Of a DNA stretch of 64,000 bases, positions 11,100 through 24,039 are shown in pieces. Position 1 is the stretch's first letter, and each line of letters opens with the position of its first letter. This DNA comes from Collybia mongolica (taxonomy: Eukaryota; Basidiomycota; Agaricomycetes; Agaricales; Clitocybaceae). The notes under the pieces are model-generated. The model saw only the letters and a list, made by a program, of their open reading frames with translations, was not told the origin of the DNA and searched no databases. The stretch lies in assembly GCA_013420905.1 (NCBI GenBank), contig JAAXNY010000016.1, positions 1,488,001 to 1,552,000 on the forward strand. The letters run 5' to 3'. The position numbers were made by a program, and so were the translations under genes.

Positions 11100-13618
11100 T
11101 CAGTTATCCCCCGTAACGTTGACATGGGCAGTGCCGTTATGCACGGTCACGTTGTGTGTTGGGATTGCGGTGTGAGTAGCCTTTGGTGTGCTTGTTGTTG
11201 CATTAAAAGCGAAGGTCCCGTTTGACGAAAATCCTCCTGTCGCCGGGGCGAACCACCAGAGGGTCGTCACGCCTACAGGGAACGTATATGTAGCCTGTGC
11301 AGATTATATATCAGCTCAATCGTCAAAAATATGACGCAGATAGTACGCACCTGCACGCCTCTGAACTCAATTGTAGTCTGCACGGGGGTGGGGTTCCAGG
11401 AGGATGAAGCGTTGTCGTCCCCTATAGGTCATTATAAGTAACTATTATGTGGATATAGAAAAGACGAAAACATACAGTTCAAGACGACGATAGAGTAGCG
11501 GAGCCATTCTGCGGACGACACCCGGCGGGTAACGTATGCTCCGACACGCAACGCCCAGCTCAATGATCCGCCGACTGACACGCCGATTCGCTGGCCGTAG
11601 GGACCACCGGCGTCCTTGGGAATGATCGCCTTGGATGCCTGTGCCATGGAATAGACTACGTGACGTTACGCTATTTTGAGTGTGGGCGAAAGTGGCGTCT
11701 GGGGAGGACTTACATTCTTGGTTGGGGCTGTAGCTACCGTCACTGTTGACAGTAACGAGAGGGCGGCATCCTGATCCGCCACAGCTGTTTGTCCCCGGGA
11801 GTTTGGGGTTACCGTTACCGTCGAGGGCAATGTTCCACATGAGACCCTGGTGACGTTGGGCGTAAGCTATAGACGATAAAGGCAAACAACAGAGGTCACC
11901 GATTTTGAGTTATGTTGGAGGCTTCCAACCCAGCTACAAGGATATGTCTGATTTGAGCAAATTGGACTTTCATCGAGGTGAGACGTACTGACAGGTTATC
12001 GATATACCACTGCAACGAAATTGTAAGTTATGATATGACGAAAAAAAGTTAAGAATAGTATACCTTGATGTCAGACCACCAATCAGACCCGATGGTTCCT
12101 GCACATTCCGTAAAGTAGATCTCCTGTTTCATTGTCGAAGGTCGGAAAGACACCTTATGAGAATATCAATGGCCTCATACCTTATTCGGGAAGGCATTAT
12201 GGAACGAATCCTGGTTCGCAACGCTACCAGCATAACAGTGGAACGCGACACCAGCAAACGCGTTCCCTGCATTTTGCATCTGGGGAACGGCATATGAGAA
12301 TCCAGGAAACGATATACACTACTGTATGGTTCTTACCAACTGAACCGGGTACGCCCCAGCTGTGTCCCAGTTGTGCTAGAAGGAAGCTATCAGAAGGAGA
12401 TGCGCGCTGCTCGTTGGTGAGACGTTACCTCGTAGCCAATAACCTTGACACTGGACAGTCCGTTGTTGTTAAGGAGTGAGCGTAGGCCTGTCCCGATCTG
12501 TCCTTCGACCGAGGGCGTCATGGTACACGTTGGGTAGGTTGGATTACTATTTTGGGGCTCGTTCTGTGCGGGGTTAGAGCAAGTGAGAGGAGAAGGGAAG
12601 ATTAAGTATGACCTGGATCGATATAGCGTAGACAGGAATGCCTTGGTTCTGGAATCCCTGCACAGCCTTGAGGAGATATGTAGGGTCTGAATGGGTGATT
12701 TGTCATTTTTTAATACCAGGTTCCGAGATCATCCACACGTACAGGCGCTGACGTATTGAGACTTCAGTGAACCACCGTTCATAGTACCACTATCCTTCAT
12801 CCAGCCCGGCTGAAATTCGCGATAAGTAAAACAATGCGATGTAATCTGGTTCCTGACGTACAGGCGACCAGGGGACAAGGTGAACTTTAATCCGATTGTT
12901 GACCGCACGGATATCCTTGAGTACCGAAAAAAGATACGACGGACTTCGGTTAATATTGAAGTTGCTGAACGATGTGTCGCCACTCGTATCGTCCAAGCTG
13001 TACACTGAGGGTCAAGAAATCGTCAGTGGTGTGTGATTTAGTATAAGGTGTGAGCTTACATCCCGCAGAGAAATCCGAAGCTCCAATAGGAACCCGAATA
13101 TAATTCAGTCCAGCGGCGTTTGCGCCATCGGCTGAATTGAACATATACTTGAGCAAGTTGTTGTAGTTTCCCGAGTTTTTCGACTATCAGGGAACGGAGT
13201 TGGCCTTTTATATGGGAATGTAAAGTTACTTGGACGTACCTTGAGATTGTTTAGAGTTAGTGCAGACGAATCGGCTGTAATAAAGCCACTTAGCAGTAAA
13301 CGGCGAAGAAAATAAAAATTTCTACGCACTTAAGGAAGCGCCGAAACCCTCAATCGTTTGGAATAACTGTGAATCCGAAACCACGATATCAGCGCTCCCA
13401 ATTGGGCCAGGAGTAACGAAGTTAATAGGTGTAGAGGGAGCCAAAGAAGTGAAGAGCTTCGAACGATCCCAGGTCGTTTGCCACTAATCAAGGGAAGTGT
13501 GTATCAATGCCTATTGGACATGTATGAATAAGAAAACGGTACTCGCAATATCCCATATCTGCTGAGAGGCAATGGGGTGGGCAAATATAAGCAGTGGAAG
13601 CAATTGAGATGAGCGCAT
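11100..13618 (-). CDS. Secreted GH30 glycoside hydrolase, intact copy
   Basis: Multi-exon minus-strand gene of glycoside hydrolase family 30 (fungal beta-1,6-glucanase / beta-1,6-galactanase type; subfamily not resolved). The signal peptide MRSSQLLPLLIFAHPIAS is followed by QQIWD. Next come QTIEGFGASL, the N-terminal GH30 hallmark, then DSSALTLNNLK, DFSAG, YSLDDTSGDTSF and WSPPGWMKDSGTMNGGS. The conserved NEPQNSNPTYP holds the acid/base Glu, and EIYFTECAGTIGSDWW holds the nucleophile Glu. The all-beta C-terminal part includes RIGVSVGG and PVGVTTLWWFAPATGG, ending VTGDN and a TGA at 11100. Introns are about 50-60 bases; the first has a GC donor (GCGAGT). No lesion was found in the exons I joined. 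The protein is expected to act outside the cell on side chains of cell-wall glucans or arabinogalactans. A damaged paralog lies at 57779-60183 on the opposite strand and lacks the last ~20 residues of this C-terminus. Confidence 0.88.
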
Positions 13619-16600
13619 CCTAGCTAGACCTGACTATCGACGAACAGGAAGTGAAGAGGCTTTTAACTATCCGGATGTGGCAACTCTATGTTTTTCTGGG
13701 TTGCATTCACGCGTCAAAGAAGCTGTATACCAGTCACGCAACCTCCGCACATGAGGTTCCATAGTAGACGAAACGAGAGATAGACCAGTGAGCATGCGTT
13801 TCCCATGAGAGGATTCCCTGGAGGAACGATGGCGTTATCGAACGACCAAACAGTTTTAGCACCGAGGCTCACAAGTAAAGGTCAAGCGACTGACTGACAT
13901 ATGCACGTATAGCTCCCCTGATGCCGCAAGCCTCGTGCTACGAGCTGGTGAGCATTCCGTTACCCTTCCAAATGGCACTGATGACCACATAGTCCCGTGG
14001 GACTCCCCAGAGTAGGGCCAGGCGAAAGAAGAAGGAGAACGCGCTGCCTCTCGTGGAACAATGGATGTGCCACCTGACAACACACGCGATCCCGACACTG
14101 AAAAAAAAAGGTAAGTCAAAGTTCTGTTCCCGAGGACGACAGCGCGAGGTACCTTTTTCACGAACCGACATCCCCGGATTGGTCATATATTTTTGGTTGC
14201 ACTTCGGTCATGCGTTGTAAGGTTTAAACGATAAAAAATCACATTCCGGAGTGTCGTCCGATAGTTGCGAGACTGCGGCGGATTCGGGAAATATTCCGAA
14301 AAGAGTAGTGCGATTTCCAACATATCATCTGCAGGAACCTGCCCGCTGACTCGGCGGATGATCATAGACTCCGTGTTCGTTGGTATCCCGTGACAAATCC
14401 CTAGTGTGAGCGCCTATCTCACCATGAGGCACGATTTACGTGTTCATCGCTACCCATGGCGGTCCAACAAATGCCATCCACATGCCGATTGCTGCAATAC
14501 CACGATGATAAAATTCGGGTGACATCGGATATCCGAGAAACTTCCAGGGAAAGGGTGTATCGATGACTCGATGGTCTGGTGGCTGGGCAGCCTTTCGAGA
14601 ATGATTCCCAGCACAAGATCGCCGAAAACCTTGTAGGGAGCAGCTGTTGGTGACGACCTGTGAGGGGGGGGTCTCGTCCCTTATCCAAATCAAGTGTGAT
14701 GATTAATCGCTGGCTTGGGCTCTGTATGAGAAGGCTACTCTCCCGAGGTCGGTGCGGTTACGACAGGGTAGCCACCAAATTTGATTCACCGTGAGGCTGT
14801 TCTGGCTGCTTAATCAAAATTTACCAGGGATGCGACCGCAAGACCGAAAGCATTGACCACCCAAGAATGACATTAGTCCTGTGGCCCTGCGACCTTCTTT
14901 TCATTTCAAGAGGTGCTGGAGACCGTGCATACTTGGTGTTGAGGCATGATCCAGGTGACTCTACCTAGTTTTCTGCTAATATAGCGCTGAACTAAAGAAA
15001 AACAGGGTTATTTCTCTGGCTTGATATCTGGGAAGGTCAAGAATAAGCGACTAATCGTTATATGGGAGAGTCAAGTATTTTCTTTGGGCGATTTCCACAT
15101 GCAAAGCAAAAACGTTCCCGAGACATTTCCTCACGTCGGACCATTTTAGAGGAGGCGTAAATGATTAGGCTTGATGGGTGCAGAGCCATCATAAGGAAAT
15201 GTCTCAAAACTGTCTTGTTCGGAATCAACGCCAGCTGCCTGAAATAAAAATCATTGAGAATACGTACCGGGACAACACAGCACGTAACAGGCGCTGACCG
15301 CTCCGACATAAGGGTAAGATTTGTGGGTTTGTGGAAATGACAACGTATGTAAGTGGCATGTATACGCTGGGTGAATATTGGCGAGAAAGGCCAGGTGAGA
15401 TCAACGTCCTATATCTCGCATGATACTTTAGTGACCAAGCCAAGCTACCGGTACAGTGTCTTATGCGTTATTCTCTGGACCTTGTGGGTGTACCAACCTA
15501 AGAACACTGTGAGGATTTGCTAAAGCTAGAAGAAGGTGTATCAGTGTTCGGGCTTCAGCGTACCGAAAATAGCCATGTTTTCCTGCGGCACCCAGGTGAA
15601 GACGTTGCTGCCTCTTTGGAAATGCTCAGGAGGAGTGACATGACCACTTTGAAGACACATGTGCATGCGTATAAGTGGCGTGGTGCCATAAAGAATGCGT
15701 TTGCAACTGGCAAGCGTGGGTTTAACCGTTAACGTGGGCATGTTAAAGTCAGAGCTTGACCCAGTCATGTGACCACTAGAAAATTGTTCGGACCGGTCCG
15801 GGACTCCAGATCTAGATGACAGACTATTGTTCGCTATATTCCGAAAAACAACCTCACCTCTCTCTGTTACACGCACATAAGGGGGAACGGGCACCACGCT
15901 ACGATGCATACGTGAGTGTCCAGGGATTGACGTGATTACTGTGGGACCAATCAACTGAAGATATGGACAACATATTCAGATGCCTTCACACCGCCCGACA
16001 GAGAGGCTAAAGTTTTATTACGTGCCTATTTCCTCCCCGATATATGAACATAGCTCTACTGAAACGACTACAAATATATCTTGTTAATTCGGGATGTTCG
16101 GTGGGGGTTCTGTGATTGAGATATATTTATCTGGATAGGGGCGTTGTATGATTGCGGGGGGAATACAAGTCGAAATATTAAGGAGGATCAAGTGTAGTAT
16201 AAGAGTGAGGTTTAAGTGCCTTATCCGCAACGTTGAAGTGCCCAACATTCGTCTAGAGGCCAGCAGGGTAGGTTAAGTTTATGCTTGTTCCAATTTCAAC
16301 ATTAAGGTCTAAATTCCAACGATGGCACACTTGGTTAACGCGTTTGGCGCCAAGTACAACAAATCAGGCTGACATGTTATACTTCTTTATTTGGTTCATT
16401 TGGAAGACCATCTGATGAACGCGTCGCGTGTGGGACGCGTTGCATCAATGGCACGTGATTTACGTCTCCCCACGTAGTGAAATTCTTTTCGGTTCATTTT
16501 CAACTTCCAACTTTTTTTCTGTTCATTTTTTACGCACGATAGATGACTATTACACTTCTTTGATGAGCTCATCTGCCTGTGCGCAGTACAGAAAATACGC

Positions 16601-18320
16601 GCATGCGTGATATAGCTACGCATTTCCTGATTTCTCCGCAGCAGGGGTATTTTGGTGCGACTTCACAACCACAGGTACGACATTGGTCTTTGCGCAGCCA
16701 GCCATTTCTTTTTCATGGTCGTCTTGTGTCATTCTTTGGTCAAAACTCGCTTGCTACTCTGGTCGCATCTGAACTGCGGGGCATCACGGTTGAGTATCAA
16801 TCTGATCCGAGCTCATATCAAGGGAACTTACAATTTTTTTCAGAGGATTGTGTTTTTTGAAAACCACGAACTTTCCATATGCCACGTGCACCATGCTTGT
16901 GTTTAATTTTACCAAAAACGACTTTCTCAATAGCTCTATGCTTCCATCTCATTATTTCAACGCCGGCGGAATTTCGTATACGCTAAGCACGACAACAGGC
17001 CTTTTAGGACGCAAGACCACTACACTCGCTGCCTTTGGAGGCCTTTCTACTCACACCCTTCTCAGTGGTGCGATTAACTGGCCTACGGAAAGATTCGAGA
17101 TAGGGAACGTTCGTAGAGAATGGTCGGGTTTGAAACGCCGTAGAGGTCTATTTAGCAGGCACGTAGTTCAGCCCTTCCCTATGTGAGGCCTGGCTCACGT
17201 CCTCAAACGCGAAGCTCACAAGAGTGGCATTGGTCGGGACAGCACTATGTAGTCAAACACTCGCGTAAAAAATGGACGGTGAGAGGCCTCATCCTTTGAA
17301 GGCTTGGCCTTCCTAATCGCTCAAGAACTACCCAGGCAACATGTAGTTTCTTACAGCATTCGCCTAGTGCTGTGTTCACTGCGCGCAGATTACGCGTTTT
17401 TCGTAGGTCAGAACCGGCAACAATTGCATTCTCCCACGACGTTTCCCAAGGGGATGTTGTTTTTTTGATCCTGGTGATAATATTTTCAGAAATGAAGCGA
17501 AAGGGAGACGAGGCATTTGGTAGGGATATTCTCAAGATTCGTCGAACTTACAGGTATGGTCATTAGCAGGCTACTGTGGAAGCCACATCAAACACGATTG
17601 GATTGGCAATAGACTAGCCAACCTATAATGTACTCCATGGAATACGTCAGGCTTTCTTCCGGCTTTTGTGAATGAGACACTTGTTTGGTTTACCTTGTTC
17701 AACAGATTCCCCTCCACATTGCGAGCATCACCACACTATTTTCACCAATCTTATACATCCAAACATTCGTTGACGCACGGTGACTCTATAAAACATACTC
17801 TCGTCAGTTAGTAGTTCACAAGCGCTCCCTGCTAACAACGATCATGTGTGAGTTCCTATGTGTCCCAAGATCCCGTATTTCAGTGATCGTCAACACTCAC
17901 TGCGTTCGATTCCTAAAGGAAGGCTTATTCTAGGGAGTGAATAGTTGTTACCGAGTCATGGAAAGCATTTTGAATTCAAAATGGAGTGCCAGCTTGTTTC
18001 TTGATGTGGCGTCAGTTGGATAACCCCTACAACTCAAACTTTCAACTTCTTGACGCAAAATCCTCGCCGTTCCCTTCTTCCACCCTCTAGATTCCGTTTT
18101 TCTTCTCCATGTTCCCTGATTGCTGACAGCAATGAACTTGAGGGGCGACATTTCGCATTCGATTCGATTTAAAATGACCAACGACGGGGCCGTGAAGACG
18201 GGCGCTTTCTTGCATAACCATTCGGCACTCCGAGCGAAACGTTGTTCAGAGAAGAATGAATGTTTGGCAAAGATTCTCCAGCAGAAACTTTTACAAGTTG
18301 CTGTCGCTTCCTATTTCCAT
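13619..18320. other. Long gene-poor spacer with fragments
   Basis: About 4.7 kb with no gene I can name. Coding-looking scraps: minus 13938-14186 and 14436-14693, hydrophobic with MWMAFVGPPWVAM, possibly a decayed transporter. Minus 15541-15954 is an open frame of 137 codons with no motif. Plus 16579-16860 ends in a natural-looking stretch (GQNSLATLVASELRG). Plus 17372-17566 contains FSEMKRKGDEAFGRD. None joins into a convincing gene. I would treat the region as decayed sequence plus possibly one unrecognised plus-strand gene at 16.5-17.6 kb. Confidence 0.3.
16338..16439. promoter_or_regulatory. Cluster of three ACGCGT sites
   Basis: Three ACGCGT hexamers fall within about 100 bases. In fungi this is the MCB core bound by MBF-type (Mbp1/Swi6) regulators of G1/S genes. 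An unassigned plus-strand open frame begins about 140 bases downstream. Spacing and orientation are suggestive only. Confidence 0.2.
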
Positions 18321-19692
18321 CTATTGTTCCATGTACCACTTGTGGAACTTCTTGTAAGTGAACACTACACCTTTGCGTGCCTGATACAACATGTTGCCTC
18401 CCAAAGTGAGTCCTGTGATGATCAACGCAATCCGTCGTGAGACATATGGGAGGTGGGGGAATTTCTGGCGCTTCTGGGAATGGTAGAAATGCATTTGTGG
18501 GAATCCTAGGTGGATGGCGAGTATTACGAGTGGCGCCTCTCTGTGGTCTGGTAGAAAATCTTTCAACCTTCTTTCGCAATCTTATTTTGCAGATTTCATA
18601 GTCAAGGCGCATGCCCCGCCACGAAAACTGCACAAACCCTTAGCAGACAATTTGAATTACTACAAAGAGAAACACATACCAGACGGAAATCGTGACGAGG
18701 ACTCTTCAAAGCGGATACAAAATCCAGGATATTGCTGCCAACGAGTAAAAGGGAGAGTATCTGTCCATGGGTCCAAGAATTTGCCTTTCCACTGACACTG
18801 TTGTCCGTCCCAATAATAAACTCAACAATGAAGATCTGAAGTATAATGCCGATGCAGGTAACTGGAACTAAAATAACCCTCCAAGGATTACGAGATCGCC
18901 GTGGGCCATGGAATCGAGCCAGAATGCTGAAAGGTACCGCTAAAATTAAAGTGAACCCCAAGAATCCGATCGCAATGTATCGAACTTTCTGTGCTCTTGT
19001 GCTTTGTTGTTTTTGGACTCCATTTGAGCAGGTAAGAGGAGAGGGGGCGTTGATGTTACCCCAGAAGATGATTTCTAGGATTGTTCGTAAAAGACCAGCT
19101 AGAAGATACATATTACAGATGATTTTATCGCGTAACGCAATGAGAATTTCAACCTGGATAAAGGCAGTAAACATGAGGATTGACTGCAGGAATGTCACTG
19201 TAAGTCCGTCAATGAATGCTATGGCATGTGCGTTAACAAGTGTGACGGCCATGAGTGATAGGGACAACAACAAGGTATTGCTGAAGATGTTTCTAAGGGC
19301 CTTGGCATTTTCTAAAAGTCTACAGAGAAAATGAATACCCGGCTTCAGATAAATTTGGCTTATCACCTACACTGGTGCAAGAGCAAGGATAAAAGCTTGG
19401 AAGTATATTGCAATTCGCATTCCAATGCCTAAAATGAATCTCAATTTTAGTAATTCTTGTATCTCCATGGACTCACCTGTTAAATCTGGATTTGTGACGA
19501 TAGGCGACCTACAAGTACTAGAATCGACTATTACACAGGTTTAGGAGAACCATAAGTGTAGACTAATGAAAGATTCACACCATAGGTTTCACGCGGCCTG
19601 ATTGAGTTCACACCACTACTGAGTGTGGATATAACCATTGAAATACACAGGGGGGCCAACACGAGGGGCAGGAATACAGATGCAAACCTCAT
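18321..19692 (-). CDS. Multi-pass membrane protein of unknown family
   Basis: Minus-strand, multi-exon gene. It starts with a signal-like segment (MRFASVFLPLVLAPLCISM), followed by a TNPDLTG exon, then GIGMRIAIYFQAFILALAP. A large exon (about 19319-18640) carries several membrane segments: LLLSLSLMAVTLVNAHAIAF, FLQSILMFTAFIQVEI, YIAIGFLGFTLILAVPF, VILVPVTCIGIILQIFI and ILSLLLVGSNILDFV. The last exon encodes RRIALIITGLTLGGNM and ends FHKWYMEQ. That gives roughly seven or more helices. Introns inferred: GTGAGT...TTTTAG near 19485-19435 and GTGATA...CTGTAG near 19370-19320. The start at 19692 is chosen for its hydrophobic leader. The paralog at 3713-4442 shares the TNPD motif and the following exons. 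I do not recognise the family; an orphan basidiomycete membrane protein is likeliest. The exon map is approximate. Confidence 0.55.
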
Positions 19693-22600
19693 TGTCCTGG
19701 GTATCCGTGCGTTCTGGTTGATGGGAGGGTGTGGGGTCGTGATGGACAAAGAGGACCAATAGATGTAACATATATGACAATCCCCATGCTTATTCGCAAA
19801 TATCTGATCAGTGCTGAACAGCTTCAAAGTGGAGATAATCTATTTTTGTGACAGATATGGAGTGAGACACCACTGTCTCAGTGGTAATTAGTAAGCGGAG
19901 ATAAATATCCCCTTCCTCATTCTCGCATTTAGGGAAGGCTTTAGTCTCGTGATTAGCATTCGTGGGGAGCGGCACTTGCATTGTGCCAATTTGGTGAGCC
20001 ATCATCCCTTGCACAGGGGCAATTAGGTCAGGATGTGCTGATAATGAACTGATGACATATGTAGTCACATCCAGAGGGGTTGAGGAAATACACCTGTCTA
20101 GGCTTGGAAAGATGCTAAGGTCATATCAGTTTTGGCTGCTCATGTTGACAAGAAGTGGGCTTGACTGGCATGGGTGAAATTAACTAGTTAGATTGTGTAT
20201 TAAAGGCATCCCAGATACAGGACTTCACCATTCAGACTCATCATCTGGGCTTACTGTTATGTCTATTGTAGGTCGGAGCTTGAAGCTTGAAGCCACGGTT
20301 TTAAGGCAGTGCGGGCACCATCATGGGCAGCTATGTGGTGTTTGATTTAGTCATCAGCAGTGCCTTTTCATGCTTTGACAGTGCCGTGTTTGCATTAACA
20401 GTGCACTCGCCAGTACTAGACATCCAATGCAAATCATAAGCTTTGTGAGCAATGACCAAATGTGAGATGACTGATGGTGGGCTGCATAGTCAAAATGTCC
20501 CATATAATTCAAATGTACCATCACACAGCCCAACTACAAATGTATAATATCCTACAACAATGGGCATATGACTATGCTCATTATGAAGGCAAAAATATCA
20601 TTATCAACAGTGTCATTGGGTGTAGTTTGTAATAGGTGAGAATGAACATAACCATTTTCCTTACACATTTGGACATAGATCAGAGACCATGTGTCTGTTC
20701 CATGAGTGCAAATATCCTTGAGATAGTTTAAGCATTCTTTGTGAGATGACAAATAATTGTGTCTTGGTTAGATTGTAAAGGCGCTTGCAAACATCAAGGC
20801 TTTGAGTACTGAGTGAAGATCCTTTCAACCGTCAGGTCTAAATCTAAAAAAGTCTTCAGTGCTGTTGTGTTTAGACAATCGGCACAAGCAGGTATGTCTG
20901 AGTAGCCCGATGCTGTTCAGGTATTGTGTTAATGTTGTTGTATGCGATGCAAAGACTATGGAATGATTTGGAATTCTGGGGAGGGATAATTCCACCCAAA
21001 TGCTGACATAATGAATATTTATGCATCCAACTATGGGGTGTTGATAGGATGTGTGAGCAGTCATTGAGGGGACAATGAAAGCCAGAGGGAGCAACAATGT
21101 GATGGTGTATGGCAGTACCTATCCTAGGGTTATTCTAGTGCTGAGGTATAGGAGTATTAATAGCATGATTGCTGAGTGTTAAAGAAAGGGAGGGTTATCA
21201 AATTTATCAGAAAGTGAGGAGGAATGTTGAGAAACAGTGTGATAGAATGCACTGCAGAAGTTGACAGTCAAAAACTCATGAATAGGACTGCTTACTTTTT
21301 TAATCTCCACCTCTACAAAAACTGCTATTCATGGAAGGTTTATTTATCCGCCACAATCTGTGACAGGGGGGTCAGGTGAAGAAGAAAATACAGCTGATCA
21401 CACCTCTCATCCAATACCAAATCATGTGCAGACTGAATTGTACTCGAGTGAGTTTCTGAGTAATGTGGTCACCCATGATATGATGATTGTGATTATAACA
21501 TCATGAGAGTGACATTATATTGAAGTAGCTGAGCATTCTGTGAGGAGACAAGCAATAGGACGTGGTCACATAGCAGTCTGAAAACCCAGTTATGCTGATC
21601 AGGAGCTCCAAGTGACAACAAGTTTAATGAAATGGAAGTGGTCACATGAAACTGACTATAAGTAGTAGAGCATCGAGGGCCTGTTGTAATTGATGCTGAG
21701 AGTTGTCTTGAAAGTAATCATGCTGGCAATAACAAGGATAGGAACATCAATGTCTTGTTTCTTCTAATTTCATGTGGGAATTTTGTGATCCAAATTGGAT
21801 CGGAATTTGAACTATCTCTTTGTCCTGACTCCCCTTGTTGTTGCGGTTCTCTTGCACACACTAAGAGATAACTTATGGACTATAATTTTTGTCAGCAAGC
21901 CCCACATCTGGACAGCTCACTCTCTGTGCTAGGCTGCCCAAGTTCTGCCACTTCCAGCAGATAGCAAGGAGAGTGAAATGATGTTGTTCTGCACTGTGTG
22001 TGTGGCAGGGACCATATAGGAGGTGGGCAGTTCAGGAGCGGCACTTGAGGGAGGATACCTCATGCGCTCCCTCTCTCTGGGTATGAGAGGTATCTTTGGC
22101 ACCCATGGGCTCATGCTTACAGCAACATGGTGAGAAAAGTTACAATTTTTTGAGGTCAGCATATTTAGTGGTGTTGAAGATGTCAGCTAGAACAGCAGGG
22201 TTCTGGGAGCAAGCATTGTGGCAAGCACAATGAGAGCAGAGATCAACACTGCCCATGTGATTCTGTTGATTCTCATAGAATGATCATGTGTTGCAAGTGC
22301 ATGTTGCACTTATGCACAACTTTCATAGGTTGTCTTCTCAGCCTTTACCCTGGGCATGATATGCATACTTAAGAGCATCAGTAAGGGTGGTATGTAGGTG
22401 CCTGCAGTCTACACATATGCTGAAATCAACATCTGTGAGGTTTAGATAGAATTTTAGGGATTAGGAATTGAGGCTATTTTCTGCCTATGGGAATATTTGA
22501 GCAATAAACACTGCTAAATGTTGTTATTGCTACATCCTCACTTATGCATGGAGTCTACGCACTTTTTAACTTAAATAAACCAATATATAACACATACATT

Positions 22601-22928
22601 TACCCAGATCACTTTGGAAGAGACTATTCAACTGGGAATTGACACAGATGAATTAGGTATGACATGAATACCTCAAAGAAGCGAGGATGGGGAGAATGGC
22701 AAGAGGAGGGGTGGAAAGGGAAGGAACATATAAGCCTTGTCTGTTGTTGGAATGTGTAATGGATATACTGAGCCATAAGGGGCATGGCATATTTTACCAA
22801 TGCAGCAGCCTGGATGAGTGGAGCTGCGAGGTTAGTGGGATGCCCTGGGGATGGGAAGACAAGTAAAAGGGAGAGGGGAGGTAGCAATAGAATGAGATAT
22901 GGCAGAACATGCGGTTTGCATTTGGCTG

Positions 22929-23130
22929 CCCTGCGTCAGTGATGATCCCACTTTTCTCATCAAGTGTCATCCCCCGCCCCTCCCCCCAGCAGTGTTTGCA
23001 GATGCAAATGCATCATCCCATGAGATTGTGTGTCCCAATAGGAAAGTCAGGATTGGGGGAGAGATTGGTTGGTTATTGGGATATATGGAGGGTAGGGCAC
23101 AGTATGAGTTGAGTTGGATTCAGAGTGCAC
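22929..23130 (-). pseudogene. Relic of the 5' end of a GH3 beta-glucosidase
   Basis: Read on the minus strand, this stretch aligns base by base with the start of the live GH3 gene (about 37160-37270). The shared intron acceptor (ACACA) is followed by CTCATGGGATGA, then GCAAACAC, GATGAC, CTTGATGAGAA, GGGATC and CAGGGCAG. At most positions where the live gene has CG, the relic has TG or CA (for example GACGCG to GATGCA, ACGCTCGAT to ACACTTGAT, ATCGTCACG to ATCATCACT). In-frame stops are present. Further bases up to about 23130 resemble the signal-peptide exon. The next relic exon may be near 22840-22740, where GHPTNLAAPLIQAA loosely matches the GFPSGINAAATF region, but that part is weak. Confidence 0.6.
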
Positions 23131-23775
23131 ATGGTTCATTGTTTGTCTTCACATGCATGAAAGCAATGGGGGGTTAGGTGCATGCAGGGGCAAAAGGACT
23201 TCCCAACACTACATGGAATCAAATATATTTTGCAAGAACCTCATATATAAGCCCTGAGGGAAGTTTCCAGGCAACTTGGAATGATGGGAGGTGTACAGCA
23301 TTCTATTGGCATTTGAGAGTATCTCAACAACCTGAGTTTTATCGGCTTTGCCATGCACAATAGACAATGTTATTGAAGTGGCTTCTCAAACACATTGTAT
23401 GCGCAAATGCTGATGAAATGCATAGTAGATAAACCATCTAATCACAACTAATAAATAAAACAAGACAGAGTTAACACTTAAATAATACATGTGTTGGTGT
23501 CTGGATTGACTCAGAGGTCAATGGCCCTACACCCGAAGTTCATCATTCCTCCATATTAAACCTGTTAAATTGCTCATTCATATCAGAGAAATAGGAGCAT
23601 GGCTGTGTCAATCACTGTGAATATGTAGTGCCAACCTTTGATGTCTATTGGACTTACCAAGCATTGGAAGCAATTCCAATGATAGAAACAGGGGAGCAAG
23701 AGACTATTCCAGCAATAAACTCTTAACTTATTCAACTATATGACATAGAATGACTTACAGCCTATTTTCCAGTGG

Positions 23776-24039
23776 TCAGACCCAAATCAACACCCATAGA
23801 TTTAGAGATGATGGTAACAACTTCAGAGGTAGGCTGTTCAACATGGATATCAGTGCCAATAAGTATTTCCTTTGTACATGGCTTACATCCACTATGGCAT
23901 TGCAGCAATACAGGTTGCTAGTCTTGCAATCATAGAGACCAATGGTTGCACCAGAGACTGTACTAGTTGTAAGAAGATGGAGAGCAAAGAGCAGGAACCT
24001 GAAGGCATTGGAGCTATGAATAAATATTGTGTTGTACAA
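23776..24039 (-). pseudogene. Possible relic of a small secreted protein
   Basis: A minus-strand frame with a hydrophobic leader (FRFLLFALHLLTTSTVSG) is followed by ATIGLYDCKTSNLYCCNA. The layout (leader, then a beta-strand-like segment ending LY, then Cys and Asn-rich sequence) resembles the small secreted protein at 33022-33261, but identity is low and the frame lies inside the CpG-depleted block. It could be a live small cysteine-containing secreted protein of a separate family. Confidence 0.25.

Noticed and set aside
18169..18633. 154-codon minus-strand frame over the end of the membrane gene
   Set aside because: Arg/Pro/His-rich shadow in another frame of the last exons of the 18321-19692 gene, and it crosses probable splice sites.
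18846..19334. 162-codon plus-strand frame
   Set aside because: Antisense shadow of the large membrane-protein exon; no domain or signal.
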